Origin: Flavobacteriales bacterium | GTDB lineage: Bacteria; Bacteroidota; Bacteroidia; Flavobacteriales_E; Vicingaceae | Direction: 5' to 3' | Assembly: GCA_002401955.1 (NCBI GenBank) | Contig: NVUQ01000017.1 | Coordinates: 1-56,790, forward strand | Length of the DNA stretch: 56,790 nucleotides | Shown here: positions 8,311 to 16,148 of the stretch, piece after piece | How positions within the stretch are numbered: the first letter of the stretch is position 1 | Layout of the letters: each line of letters begins with the position of its first letter | Made by a program: the position numbers and the translations under genes | The notes under the pieces: generated by a model | What the model was told of the DNA's origin: nothing | The model's input: only the letters and a program-made list of their open reading frames with translations | Database searches by the model: none

Positions 8311-9486
8311 TTACCATTTGTAGTTATCTTTTAACACTTTAAAAAAGTATTTTAAAGCAGGTGGTATGTGAGATTTTGAATGCTCTTCCATGTTGGATTT
8401 CCCAAGTTCTGAGTAATAGTTTTCTTTGGAATTAATGTCTTTTATGTAATAGTAAAATAAAGGAACAATTGTTGTTGTTTTTTTACTAATCCCTCTATCA
8501 TTAACAGATGATTTAGTTATTTTTTTCATTTCACTAACCTGAGTCAACATTATGTATTTGTATGCTGGTTTATTAATATAATCTGCATATTCAGAAGGAC
8601 CCATTGTAATAAATTTCCCAGGATAATTCTTTGTCATAGCTTTATAAATAACGGTATTAGAAATGTCTTTATTTTTTTTAATAAATCTTTCCTTTTGTGT
8701 ATCATAAACAACTAAAGTAGATTCTAATAAATCTTTAGGTAAGCTATTTAGATCCTCTCCTCCTTTAAACATATCCAAGGAGCTTTGACTTTCTTCCATT
8801 ATTTCATTAAAATTAACTATTTGATCCGCAGGGAGTGACTTTAAAAAATAGCCTTCAGATTTACTGTCAATATCTTTTTTAATATATTTAAAACCATCTG
8901 CAATACTCATATTCATCTTTACAAGAGAATATGCTTTTGGTGGATTTTTCCTATCAGTTGAAAACTTAGACAGTGTTATCGAAACAGGTTTAACTAAATC
9001 TAATGTGAACTTACCTTTTGCAATAGCCTTTTTAGCTTTCGCTAAGTCTGCAGGAACAATAATAGTGAACATAAATTGTGGTTGGTCATCACTAAACTGA
9101 GTTTCTAAACTATTCATCCATTTATCCGTATCAAGCATTAATTGTGCTTGACCTTCTGAAATAAATCCAGCAGGACTCATCCCTATTTTTTCAAACTCTT
9201 CTGTACAACTCTTATATAATTGTAATAAAAATTTTTCGTCATGATTAGTCACTTTTGATAAATCAAAATCTTCGACTTTTTTTCTAGTAATACCGTTTCC
9301 ACTTGTTAGTGATATTCCATTACGAGAAGTTTCAGTGAATTTAAATTGCGTAATTATTGCAACAATAAAAGGAGCATTGTCTGCAAGTATATAATTAGGA
9401 ATTTGAGCTTTTTGGTAACCACTCTGGCCAAAACCTGTTGGTAGAATCAATATTGAAAATATGCTTAAAAGAAGTAGTTTTTTCAT
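8311..9486 (-). CDS. Secreted protein of unknown function
   Basis: This is a 391-residue protein with a clear signal peptide (MKKLLLLSIFSILILPTGFG). I recognise no domain. The rest is a mix of charged helices and strands, with a Lys-rich central segment and no Cys pattern beyond a single CTEE. It has no T9SS tail, so a periplasmic location is likely. It is the only gene on the minus strand between 1 and 10505, and it is bracketed by the 94-bp direct repeats. The promoter should lie in 9487-9600, where no clear TAnnTTTG box is seen. Confidence 0.65.
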   Translation of the reverse strand: MKKLLLLSIFSILILPTGFGQSGYQKAQIPNYILADNAPFIVAIITQFKFTETSRNGISLTSGNGITRKKVEDFDLSKVTNHDEKFLLQLYKSCTEEFEKIGMSPAGFISEGQAQLMLDTDKWMNSLETQFSDDQPQFMFTIIVPADLAKAKKAIAKGKFTLDLVKPVSITLSKFSTDRKNPPKAYSLVKMNMSIADGFKYIKKDIDSKSEGYFLKSLPADQIVNFNEIMEESQSSLDMFKGGEDLNSLPKDLLESTLVVYDTQKERFIKKNKDISNTVIYKAMTKNYPGKFITMGPSEYADYINKPAYKYIMLTQVSEMKKITKSSVNDRGISKKTTTIVPLFYYYIKDINSKENYYSELGKSNMEEHSKSHIPPALKYFFKVLKDNYKW

Positions 9487-9725
9487 AGTATTTAAATTTA
9501 TTCAATGGTAAACCTAATTATTATAGTTTAAGTAATCTAATTTTGTTACACCTGTCTTTTTTTTACTATTAATAGACAAAATTGAAACACTTCTTTTTAA
9601 TTGATAGGAACCTGTATTATTACTACAATAAATTTCACATAAAAAAGTGAAAACTAAAAAAAGAAAAAACTAAGACCAATAATCGTGCTCCTTCCACAAC
9701 TCTATAATGCTAAATAAAAAGAATT

Positions 9726-9820
9726 TTCCTATTTATTTTAAAGGAGGTTTGTTTTTTTACCTCATAAATCGTTGTTATTTTTTTAAATACCTTTATCAAC
9801 AATGTTGTGCAACAGGTACA
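9726..9820 (+). repeat. Direct repeat copy 2 (about 95 bp)
   Basis: This is the partner of 8080-8173, in the same orientation. The next bases (9828 onward) are a MITE-like element rather than palindrome E. The 497-bp gap 9487-9983 therefore holds an unassigned 240 bp, this repeat and the MITE-like repeat. Confidence 0.85.
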
Positions 9821-9827
9821 CTATATA

Positions 9828-9942
9828 ATACCAATTTAATTTCAAAACACCTAACAATGGTTTTTGTATAATGCCGATAGATAATCAAAGCCAGAGATTG
9901 AGAGTAACGAAATTATAGGGCATTTTGATTACAAATCGGTAT
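9828..9942 (+). mobile_element. MITE-like palindromic repeat, copy 1
   Basis: This is 115 bp long and differs at four positions from 27084-27198. The ends ATACCAATTT and AAATCGGTAT are imperfect inverted repeats, and a second inner pair is AATGCC/GGCATT, so the whole can fold as a long hairpin. It has no coding capacity. Its dispersal in two unlinked places and its terminal inverted repeats suggest a non-autonomous transposable element. Confidence 0.7.
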
Positions 9943-9983
9943 AAAATGCATTTTCACTTAACGTTGGAAAATAATAAAGAAAG

Positions 9984-10505
9984 ATGATTACACAATTACT
10001 TACAATTCTAATTATAGCTAGCTCGCAACCTACATACAGTGTTTTGGAAAAAAATAAAATAGAATGCTCTAAAAATGGTTGCTCAGGAACTTATACTGGT
10101 CCTGAATTTATAAATGGTTCTGATGTCGCTCACCAATTTTCTAATAAAATGTCTAAAGAAGTTGGTGACAAGTTGAAAGAACTATATAGTAAGGGAGAAT
10201 ATTCTAAAGTAGATTTTAGTAACATTAAAATGTCTACCAAAGGGATGGGTTCAGGAAATGTTATTTACAAACTATCTATTCCATTTATTAGGGTTAAAGA
10301 AAAATGCGATTCATACACCTCGTTCGATCATGTAGGCGGCTGGAATCATAGCCCGGCTTTAACTGCAAGAAAAACTCAACTAAAGAATGTTCTTATGAAA
10401 GGAGAAAAATTAGTTATTAGCAATCTCAAAACAACACCAGAAGGTTTACAAGAATATTGGATTCAATGGAAAAACAAAGTAACGCAAGCCTCATGTAATG
10501 ATTGA
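9984..10505 (+). CDS. Exported protein of unknown function
   Basis: This is a 173-residue protein with a hydrophobic N-terminus (ITQLLTILIIASSQPTYS), probably a signal peptide. It has five cysteines (ECSKNGCSGTY, EKCDSYTSF, QASCND), suggesting disulfides in the periplasm. The family is not recognised. The stop codon is 2 bp from that of the convergent M23 gene, so the two genes share a terminator region or transcribe into each other. It is the last plus-strand gene of the palindrome-separated zone. Confidence 0.6.
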   Translation: MITQLLTILIIASSQPTYSVLEKNKIECSKNGCSGTYTGPEFINGSDVAHQFSNKMSKEVGDKLKELYSKGEYSKVDFSNIKMSTKGMGSGNVIYKLSIPFIRVKEKCDSYTSFDHVGGWNHSPALTARKTQLKNVLMKGEKLVISNLKTTPEGLQEYWIQWKNKVTQASCND

Positions 10506-10507
10506 GT

Positions 10508-11356
10508 TTAATGCACAGATTTATACCCTTCTCTAGATTTTTTTAAAACAATTGCTTTACCCTCCTCTTGTCTAAACCTGGTAGGAATAGTTTTTACATT
10601 CATATCTTTATCAAAAGAATATACCTGAAAATGTAAATGTGGTCCAGAAGACCATCCGGTATTTCCGCTTAGTGCAATAACCTCTCCTGCCTTTACCCTA
10701 TCTCCTTCCTTAACTTTACTACCACCTTTTTTTATGTGAAAATAATTTGCCATCGTTCCATCTTCATGATAAATAGTGATGTAATTACCATATTCTTGAA
10801 ACTTAAAGGTTTTTCCACCTTTATTAGAATTTTCTTTCACAAAAAGAATTAACCCATCTCTAGCAGCACAAATTGGTGTTCCTATTTCCATAGTAAAATC
10901 TAATGCATGTGTTTTCCCTTTCATAAAGTGAGAAAACTTACCTCCATAACCTTGGTCTAAAGAATACTGTTTCCCTTCTTGATAAGGAATAGTATAAACA
11001 TAACTATTATCATGTTTCCCATCAAAAGCATCTCCATGGCAATAACTCGTTACATAACCTAACTGACTTCCTTTTGTTGCATCTTTAATGGCAAGTGTAA
11101 AAAGTTTGTACTCCTTTGCACCAGCAGGAACAACAGCTCTAAACGGTAATTCTACATCTGCTTTCATGTTTTTAAGCACATTAAACTTTATCAAAACCGA
11201 TTCATCACACAAATAGTTGTTGGTAGCGTAAACCACAGTAGAGCCATCTTCTTCATTTCTTACATTATAAACTTCAAAAGGTTCTTTTGATTTTTGAGCG
11301 TAATTTGTTAGTCCAATAAAGATTAACAAAAGTAAAGTAATTCCATTTTTCATCAT
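10508..11356 (-). CDS. M23 family metallopeptidase (LytM/peptidoglycan endopeptidase fold)
   Basis: This is a 282-residue protein with a signal peptide (MKNGITLLLLIFIGLTNYA). An N-terminal beta domain occupies about residues 25-125. The peptidase domain carries the Zn ligands His and Asp in KTHALDFTM and His in GPHLHFQVY, plus DGLILFVKENS, GNYITIYH and VKAGEVIALSGNTG. M23 enzymes cut peptidoglycan cross-bridges or stems, and all metal ligands are present. It ends a minus-strand run of four genes and may be exported cargo or a cell-wall remodeller. Start: Met2 is as good as Met1. Confidence 0.88.
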   Translation of the reverse strand: MMKNGITLLLLIFIGLTNYAQKSKEPFEVYNVRNEEDGSTVVYATNNYLCDESVLIKFNVLKNMKADVELPFRAVVPAGAKEYKLFTLAIKDATKGSQLGYVTSYCHGDAFDGKHDNSYVYTIPYQEGKQYSLDQGYGGKFSHFMKGKTHALDFTMEIGTPICAARDGLILFVKENSNKGGKTFKFQEYGNYITIYHEDGTMANYFHIKKGGSKVKEGDRVKAGEVIALSGNTGWSSGPHLHFQVYSFDKDMNVKTIPTRFRQEEGKAIVLKKSREGYKSVH

Positions 11357-11402
11357 ATCATTTTTAAATTACGCATACGCTAACAAGTATTGGTCCTTTT
11401 TT

Positions 11403-12041
11403 TTAAAATTCTGATAAAAGGTCTTGGTCTAAAATATCTTCATCAAAATGAACATTCTTTTTCATGTCTCGCCTCTTAATTACTTTCGTATTAGACCAGC
11501 TATCATGCCAGCCGCTAGCACCACCCCCTAAAAAGGATAAAGCATCAAAAGGAACCAACCTGCTAAAACTACGACCTACAATAACTTTTAATGTTGGTTT
11601 ACTTCCGTCAATATTTACAACTACAGTTCCAGTAATTAACTTACCTACAGTTGTTTGAAAACTAAACTCCATAACAATATAATAAACCACATATAGCGAC
11701 AACTCAAATACAATCTCTTCAACCCTATCCATATTAAAAATAAATTCAATATTGGCTATAGCAAAAATGAATGAAATAATAAAGATAATTGCAAGATGAA
11801 CTACCCTATCTATAATGAAATTAGCAAACCTTATCCAGCCTCCTACGGAATCATTATGATACCCATTGTAATTCTGATACTTGTTAATTTTTTCAGCCTC
11901 AACAATGTCTTCTACAAACCCCGAACAATTCTCCTCAAAATCGGCTTGTTCTCCAGTTAATCCACAAATAATACCCTTCTCTCTAGAAAACTTTCTATTA
12001 GTGCATTTTTTACAAAAAAATAAATGTTTTTCTCTCTCCAT
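11403..12041 (-). CDS. RDD family membrane protein with N-terminal Cys-rich segment
   Basis: This is a 212-residue protein. Residues 8-45 hold CKKC, then CGLTG and NCSGF, a possible four-Cys metal site. Residues 65-150 hold the RDD hallmark R-F-x-N-F-I-I-D-R and about three hydrophobic helices (LAIIFIISFIFAIANIEFIF, LYVVYYIVMEFSF). The block TTVGKLITGTVVVNIDGSKPT followed by VGRSFSRLVPFDALSF is typical of RDD proteins. RDD members include Na+/H+ antiporters, but most are unassigned. It lies 46 bp upstream of the M23 gene and 10 bp after the unknown gene. Confidence 0.75.
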   Translation of the reverse strand: MEREKHLFFCKKCTNRKFSREKGIICGLTGEQADFEENCSGFVEDIVEAEKINKYQNYNGYHNDSVGGWIRFANFIIDRVVHLAIIFIISFIFAIANIEFIFNMDRVEEIVFELSLYVVYYIVMEFSFQTTVGKLITGTVVVNIDGSKPTLKVIVGRSFSRLVPFDALSFLGGGASGWHDSWSNTKVIKRRDMKKNVHFDEDILDQDLLSEF

Positions 12042-12051
12042 AATTTTATTT

Positions 12052-12678
12052 TTATTCTAGTTCTATCTTTTTTCCTGAAGCACCTAAATTATTAGAAGTC
12101 TTTAAAGGAATAATGGCAACATTCGTTTTTATAAAATCATTTTCGCTCGTATATGTTCTAAGAATATCATATGCTGGGGTTACATCTCTTAACAATGTTC
12201 CACTTCTTCTAAAAAGCTCATCGTCTTTATTTTTTTTCATGGCAGAAATAACCAAATCACTCAGCTTACCTATTACCTCAACTGCAGTAGCATAAGTAGG
12301 GTTAGCAACTAATAGAGCTTTTGCACCAACTTTTACTGCTTCTGATTTTACAATTCCTTCAATAACACCTGCAGCATCTCTAACATCTTGATCACTTTCC
12401 ATAAATGTAATAGAATAGGCTAAAAATTCTCCAGGGTTTTGAGGTCCATAAATTAAATGCCCCTGTCCATCAAAACTTACCGTATCCCCTTTTCTTACTT
12501 TAGGAAATGGTAATACATTAAAATTAATAGTCGGAGCTTTAGCTCCTGATTGATCAATAGCCATAGAAAGTATATAAGGCTCACTATATCTATTAAACAA
12601 GCCCTCCCCTTTTCGTTTTAAAGTAAAATCTTTAATAACAACTGCTATTTTATCTTCTTTTGGATTAAAGTCGCTCAT
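12052..12678 (-). CDS. Cytoplasmic protein of unknown function
   Basis: This is a 208-residue protein with no signal peptide. The first 95 residues look like a beta sandwich (IAVVIKDFTLKRKG, PYILSMAIDQSG, KVRKGDTVSFDGQG, LAYSITFMESD). Residues 100-160 are two helices rich in Ala and Val. I do not recognise the family. It starts 4 bp after the stop of the hydrolase gene, which implies tight co-expression with a predicted lipase-like enzyme, an RDD protein and an M23 peptidase. Confidence 0.65.
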   Translation of the reverse strand: MSDFNPKEDKIAVVIKDFTLKRKGEGLFNRYSEPYILSMAIDQSGAKAPTINFNVLPFPKVRKGDTVSFDGQGHLIYGPQNPGEFLAYSITFMESDQDVRDAAGVIEGIVKSEAVKVGAKALLVANPTYATAVEVIGKLSDLVISAMKKNKDDELFRRSGTLLRDVTPAYDILRTYTSENDFIKTNVAIIPLKTSNNLGASGKKIELE

Positions 12679-12682
12679 AATT

Positions 12683-13672
12683 CTACCTTACTTTATATAG
12701 ATTTAAATCTCTATCTAATTCCAGTTCTGTTTCCACCTTTTCTCCATTAAACATTTTATTAAAAACGTGTTTAATATTTTTATTTTTCTCTACTGGGCCT
12801 CCTTCAAAATAAGAATGAGAGTTATCATTTACATGTGCTGCATCACTAAAATCGATATACCAAGGAATATGAGCTGTAAGATTTTTAATCCAATGTCCTA
12901 AACGAGGTTTTTGCTCTTCTCCCAGTTTTAATCGTGATGATAACAATGCTTTATCATTTTCATTAATTGTAATGTACAAACGTTTTCTAAATTTCAATTT
13001 ATCCACCCAATCCTCATGCCCTTCGTTATTTACATCAGCACCAGCCATAATTATGTTATCGAAAATACACGTTTTATCATAACCACCCGTTAATGTATAA
13101 TGCTCTAATAAATAATTACCCATACTGTGCAAAAACAACGATAGGTGCTGATTGCAAGCCATACTTTCTTCATCGTATTTCCTAAAATAGTTGCCCAACT
13201 TTTCTAATGTTCTATCTAATGCACTGTATGATTTAGATGCCTCTCTTTTATCACTTAAATAGCTCACAGTTCCCGTTGCAGTTCCTAAAAACTTTCCTTT
13301 ACCATCTCTTCCATTTGCTGGCCATGAAAATGCAACCACCTCAACATTATAATTTTGTTCTAGTTGATAACCCCTTTCTAAAACATCACTAAAATCATTA
13401 TTAAAACCATGTACAAAAAACAAACAATTCTTTTTTTCCTTTTTCATTTTGAGTTGCAAGTCTTTAAATACTTTTTCACTAGCAAACATTTTTTCTTCAT
13501 CTTCATTTTCTGCTTCAAAATGTTCATCAATAATATCTACCTTCCATTCACCACCTATTTTATTGGCAGTTGCCAATCTTAATTCATCTGGATTTTTATC
13601 ATGGAATTTTCTTCCAAAAAGTTCTTCTGGTTTTTTTCCTTCCTGAACATTTCTATTGGTTATAATAATCAT
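12683..13672 (-). CDS. Alpha/beta hydrolase, DUF900-like
   Basis: This is a 329-residue protein. The segment NCLFFVHGFNNDFSDVLERG, then VVAFSWPANG, then LFLHSMGNYLLEHY (nucleophile elbow, Ser in HSMG), then IIMAGADVNNE matches DUF900 alpha/beta hydrolases; the catalytic His is probably in the C-terminal DAAHVNDNSH region. There is no signal peptide. The start is Met at 13672 (MIIITNRNVQEGKK), as the upstream 21 codons read through the promoter region and lack family similarity. The substrate is unknown. It heads the four-gene cluster. Confidence 0.78.
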   Translation of the reverse strand: MIIITNRNVQEGKKPEELFGRKFHDKNPDELRLATANKIGGEWKVDIIDEHFEAENEDEEKMFASEKVFKDLQLKMKKEKKNCLFFVHGFNNDFSDVLERGYQLEQNYNVEVVAFSWPANGRDGKGKFLGTATGTVSYLSDKREASKSYSALDRTLEKLGNYFRKYDEESMACNQHLSLFLHSMGNYLLEHYTLTGGYDKTCIFDNIIMAGADVNNEGHEDWVDKLKFRKRLYITINENDKALLSSRLKLGEEQKPRLGHWIKNLTAHIPWYIDFSDAAHVNDNSHSYFEGGPVEKNKNIKHVFNKMFNGEKVETELELDRDLNLYKVR

Positions 13673-13776
13673 TGATTCTGTTTTTTTGATGAAATATAAA
13701 TATACAAATTGAAATGATAATCCAACCATTTCCACCTACGAATCGTCTTAATTGTATTACTAACTTATTTTTTTCT

Positions 13777-14175
13777 ATGAAAACCATCCATCATAAATCG
13801 CTAAAATTTTGTTTCATAAGTAATTCGAACCAAAGTTATTTGGCTGATTATATTAATTTATCTCGTTATGATTTTAGTTTAGATTTTTCTTTTAAAAACA
13901 TTAATTTGTCAGAATTAAAATCCTACGAGCCCAATATTATAGTAATTGATGAATATTTTAAAGATGAAAATTATGCTTCAATAATAGATTCTATTAAGTT
14001 GAATTTTAAACATGTTAAAATTTATTTTTTATCTCCAGAATACGATAACTACAGCGATATTATACAGTCAGTTAACAATAAGAACCATTACTATTCTAAT
14101 TTTAGTGTGGATATTTTAGATCACATCAACTCTATTTCAAAAAATGATAGAAGTAACTATTTAGAGGCAAGCTAA
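13777..14175 (+). CDS. Small protein with a receiver-like fold, function unknown
   Basis: This is about 132 residues from the ATG at 13777, which follows an AT-rich leader; an earlier in-frame ATG at 13714 adds 21 unlikely residues. Alternating strands and helices (KFCFISNSNQ, NIIVIDEYFKDE, HVKIYFLSPEY) suggest a flavodoxin-like or degenerate response-regulator receiver fold. The acidic residue pair and Lys of a true receiver are not clear. It ends inside the convergent phhA gene (15-bp overlap). The protein is very AT-rich and rich in Asn, Ser and Tyr. Confidence 0.55.
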   Translation: MKTIHHKSLKFCFISNSNQSYLADYINLSRYDFSLDFSFKNINLSELKSYEPNIIVIDEYFKDENYASIIDSIKLNFKHVKIYFLSPEYDNYSDIIQSVNNKNHYYSNFSVDILDHINSISKNDRSNYLEAS

Positions 14176-14901
14176 ACTCATTAAACGCTCTTCATATTTA
14201 TTTAAAGCTTCATACAATTGATCAAACGATTCTAACAAAAAGTATTTCGTTTGTATGGTATCATTTCTAAAATCTGCATTAATAATTTCATCCAAATTAA
14301 AAGGTAGAATTTCTGTTTCACTTTCATAAACTATGTTTGTTTCACTAAATGAAGATATAATTCCAGCTCCATAGATTTTTGTTTCTGTCGTTTTCAACAA
14401 TCCGAATTCAATAGTAAACCAATATAGTCGTTGTAATTCAAGAAGAACATCTTCTGAATTTTTAAATTGAACACCTATCCGACCCATTTGCTGAGCAAAA
14501 TCTCCATACTCTTTATTCATAAACAACGGTATGTGTCCAAAAATATCATGAAACATATCTGGTTCCTCTAAATAGTCTAATTGAGCCATAGATCTCAACC
14601 ATGTTGAGGAACAAAATTTCTTTTGCGATAGCAACTCAAAAAAATCTCCCACAGGAATTAATCCTGGAACAACTTCAATTGTCCATCCTGTTTTTTTAAA
14701 CAACACATTATTTAGCTCCTCGAAACGAGGAATATTAGCAGAATTTAAAACTGGGTTCAATTCTCTTAAGCACTCTAGATATTCTTGGCAAGATTTATCT
14801 TGTAAATTCTCTACTTGCCTTTCAAATAAAGTCTCCCAAACTTTAAAATCTTCTTGAGTGTAATTTTCAAATTGTTGTTTCATCATCATAATTTTTAGCA
14901 T
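14161..14901 (-). CDS. phhA: Phenylalanine-4-hydroxylase
   Basis: This is a 246-residue, single-domain aromatic amino acid hydroxylase that converts phenylalanine to tyrosine with tetrahydrobiopterin and O2. The Fe(II) ligands are visible: two His in EPDMFHDIFGHIP and Glu in YWFTIEFGL. Also present are FSSTW-like SSTWLRSMAQLDY and KIYGAGIISS. Bacterial enzymes of this length lack the regulatory ACT domain. The cofactor-recycling enzyme PhhB lies two genes upstream on the same strand. The start may be any of the Met codons at residues 1, 5, 6 or 7. A terminator-like hairpin ends directly at the first ATG. Confidence 0.93.
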   Translation of the reverse strand: MLKIMMMKQQFENYTQEDFKVWETLFERQVENLQDKSCQEYLECLRELNPVLNSANIPRFEELNNVLFKKTGWTIEVVPGLIPVGDFFELLSQKKFCSSTWLRSMAQLDYLEEPDMFHDIFGHIPLFMNKEYGDFAQQMGRIGVQFKNSEDVLLELQRLYWFTIEFGLLKTTETKIYGAGIISSFSETNIVYESETEILPFNLDEIINADFRNDTIQTKYFLLESFDQLYEALNKYEERLMSLACL

Positions 14902-14928
14902 AAAAAAACTCGATTCAATTGAACCGAG
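14902..14928 (-). terminator. Intrinsic terminator-like hairpin abutting the phhA start
   Basis: On the minus strand CTCGGTTCAATTGAATCGAG (14928-14909) is self-complementary throughout except for one G-T wobble and is followed by seven T residues (14908-14902). It lies about 127 nt after the lipoprotein stop and runs straight into the ATG of phhA. It either ends the upstream operon or attenuates phhA. Confidence 0.65.
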
Positions 14929-15055
14929 CTTAATATATCATTAACATACCTTTACTATCTCAGTTCTTTTTTAGAATTAAGTAATAGTAATAATATGTGT
15001 TTTTCATTTTCATTTAGACTTCAAAAGTAGGATATTTTTCATAGAACATCTCACG

Positions 15056-15829
15056 TTACTCATCAAATGTTCCACATTGTAAAACTCCCTTAGTCTCAGA
15101 AACAATCTCAGGCGTCCACATTTCTCTTAAAATTAATATAAATCTAAAAGAACTCTTCAATTTTAATAATTCAACCATATTAAGACTACAAAGCTCTTTT
15201 CCATACTTCTCAACTGAAATATTATTTGCAGTAATTAAATAGCCATCAATTAAACTCTCAAAAACTTTAACCCTACCTTCTAATGGTGTCTCATAATCCC
15301 ATTGTAAGGCATAAAAAGCTCTCCCACTACTATTAGGGAAATACTCCTCATCTATCCCTCTCTGCGTTACATCATTCACCCCAAAACAAAGGCTATCTAT
15401 ATTTTCAAAATACTCACCCTCTAATAAAATCTGAGACCTCCTATTAATCAAAACCTCAATAATAGATGTTGATCTCATGGGATAAGAATAGTTTCCTTCA
15501 CAATACTTCTCAGTAATCAAAGCCGCTTCTATTGAATCATTATTTGAAATATAAAACGTTGTTGAAAATTCATTTCTACCATCACACAAATCAACATCGG
15601 TCTGTTTTTGAATATATTTAAAATCAGACAATCCTTTATTTCTTAAATCAAAGTTAAAATCAAATTCAATATTGTTTGGTGATTCACTTTTTAATAGAAT
15701 AAGCTCATTATCACAATATCTTATAATTTCTTCTTGTACTGAATAACTCTGTTCTACATTTATTTTATCACTCTCATCTGAGCAAGAAATAAACAACAAT
15801 GTTGGTATTAGTATTTTAAAACAATTCAT
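15056..15829 (-). CDS. Lipoprotein of unknown function
   Basis: This is a 257-residue protein with a short lipoprotein signal (ILIPTLLFISCSDES; Cys in ISCS likely lipidated, with acidic residues after it). The remainder has no domain I recognise; scattered Cys pairs (RYCDNE, VDLCDGRNE, EKYCEG) may form disulfides. It lies 4 bp downstream of phhB and upstream of phhA, but nothing in it suggests a role in phenylalanine metabolism. Confidence 0.65.
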   Translation of the reverse strand: MNCFKILIPTLLFISCSDESDKINVEQSYSVQEEIIRYCDNELILLKSESPNNIEFDFNFDLRNKGLSDFKYIQKQTDVDLCDGRNEFSTTFYISNNDSIEAALITEKYCEGNYSYPMRSTSIIEVLINRRSQILLEGEYFENIDSLCFGVNDVTQRGIDEEYFPNSSGRAFYALQWDYETPLEGRVKVFESLIDGYLITANNISVEKYGKELCSLNMVELLKLKSSFRFILILREMWTPEIVSETKGVLQCGTFDE

Positions 15830-15833
15830 TCTG

Positions 15834-16148
15834 TTAAGAATTCATTCTTGGTCTTTTCTTATTGGTTTCAGTAATAATTTCCTCTATCCTACTTGCCAAC
15901 TCAAAATCATTCATTGTTAAGCCTCCAACATCATGAGTACTTAATTTAATGTTTAGCTTATTGTAAGAATTATACCAGTCTGGATGATGATTCAATTCTT
16001 CGGCTACCTCGCCTATTTTAACCATAGCAGATAGAGCTTCTTTAAAGTTCTTAAAAGAAAAATCCTTAATAATTCTATTATCATTTAACGTCCAACCTTT
16101 AAGAGTTGTTAAATTAAAATCTATTTCATTTTCAGTTAACCTTTTCAT
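15834..16148 (-). CDS. phhB: Pterin-4a-carbinolamine dehydratase
   Basis: This is a 104-residue protein, full length for the family. It dehydrates 4a-hydroxytetrahydrobiopterin so the cofactor can be reduced again for phenylalanine hydroxylase. The signature is VAEELNHHPDW followed by KLNIKLSTHDVGGLTMND, with the paired His of the active site and the third His in STHDVGG. The start overlaps the upstream glycosidase gene by 17 bp, implying translational coupling. It sits in the same transcription unit as phhA, one gene apart. Confidence 0.93.
   Translation of the reverse strand: MKRLTENEIDFNLTTLKGWTLNDNRIIKDFSFKNFKEALSAMVKIGEVAEELNHHPDWYNSYNKLNIKLSTHDVGGLTMNDFELASRIEEIITETNKKRPRMNS

Noticed and set aside
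12052..13672. Lipase, M23 peptidase and RDD genes as a type VI secretion effector locus
   Set aside because: No VgrG, Hcp, PAAR or sheath genes are present, so this reading is not supported.
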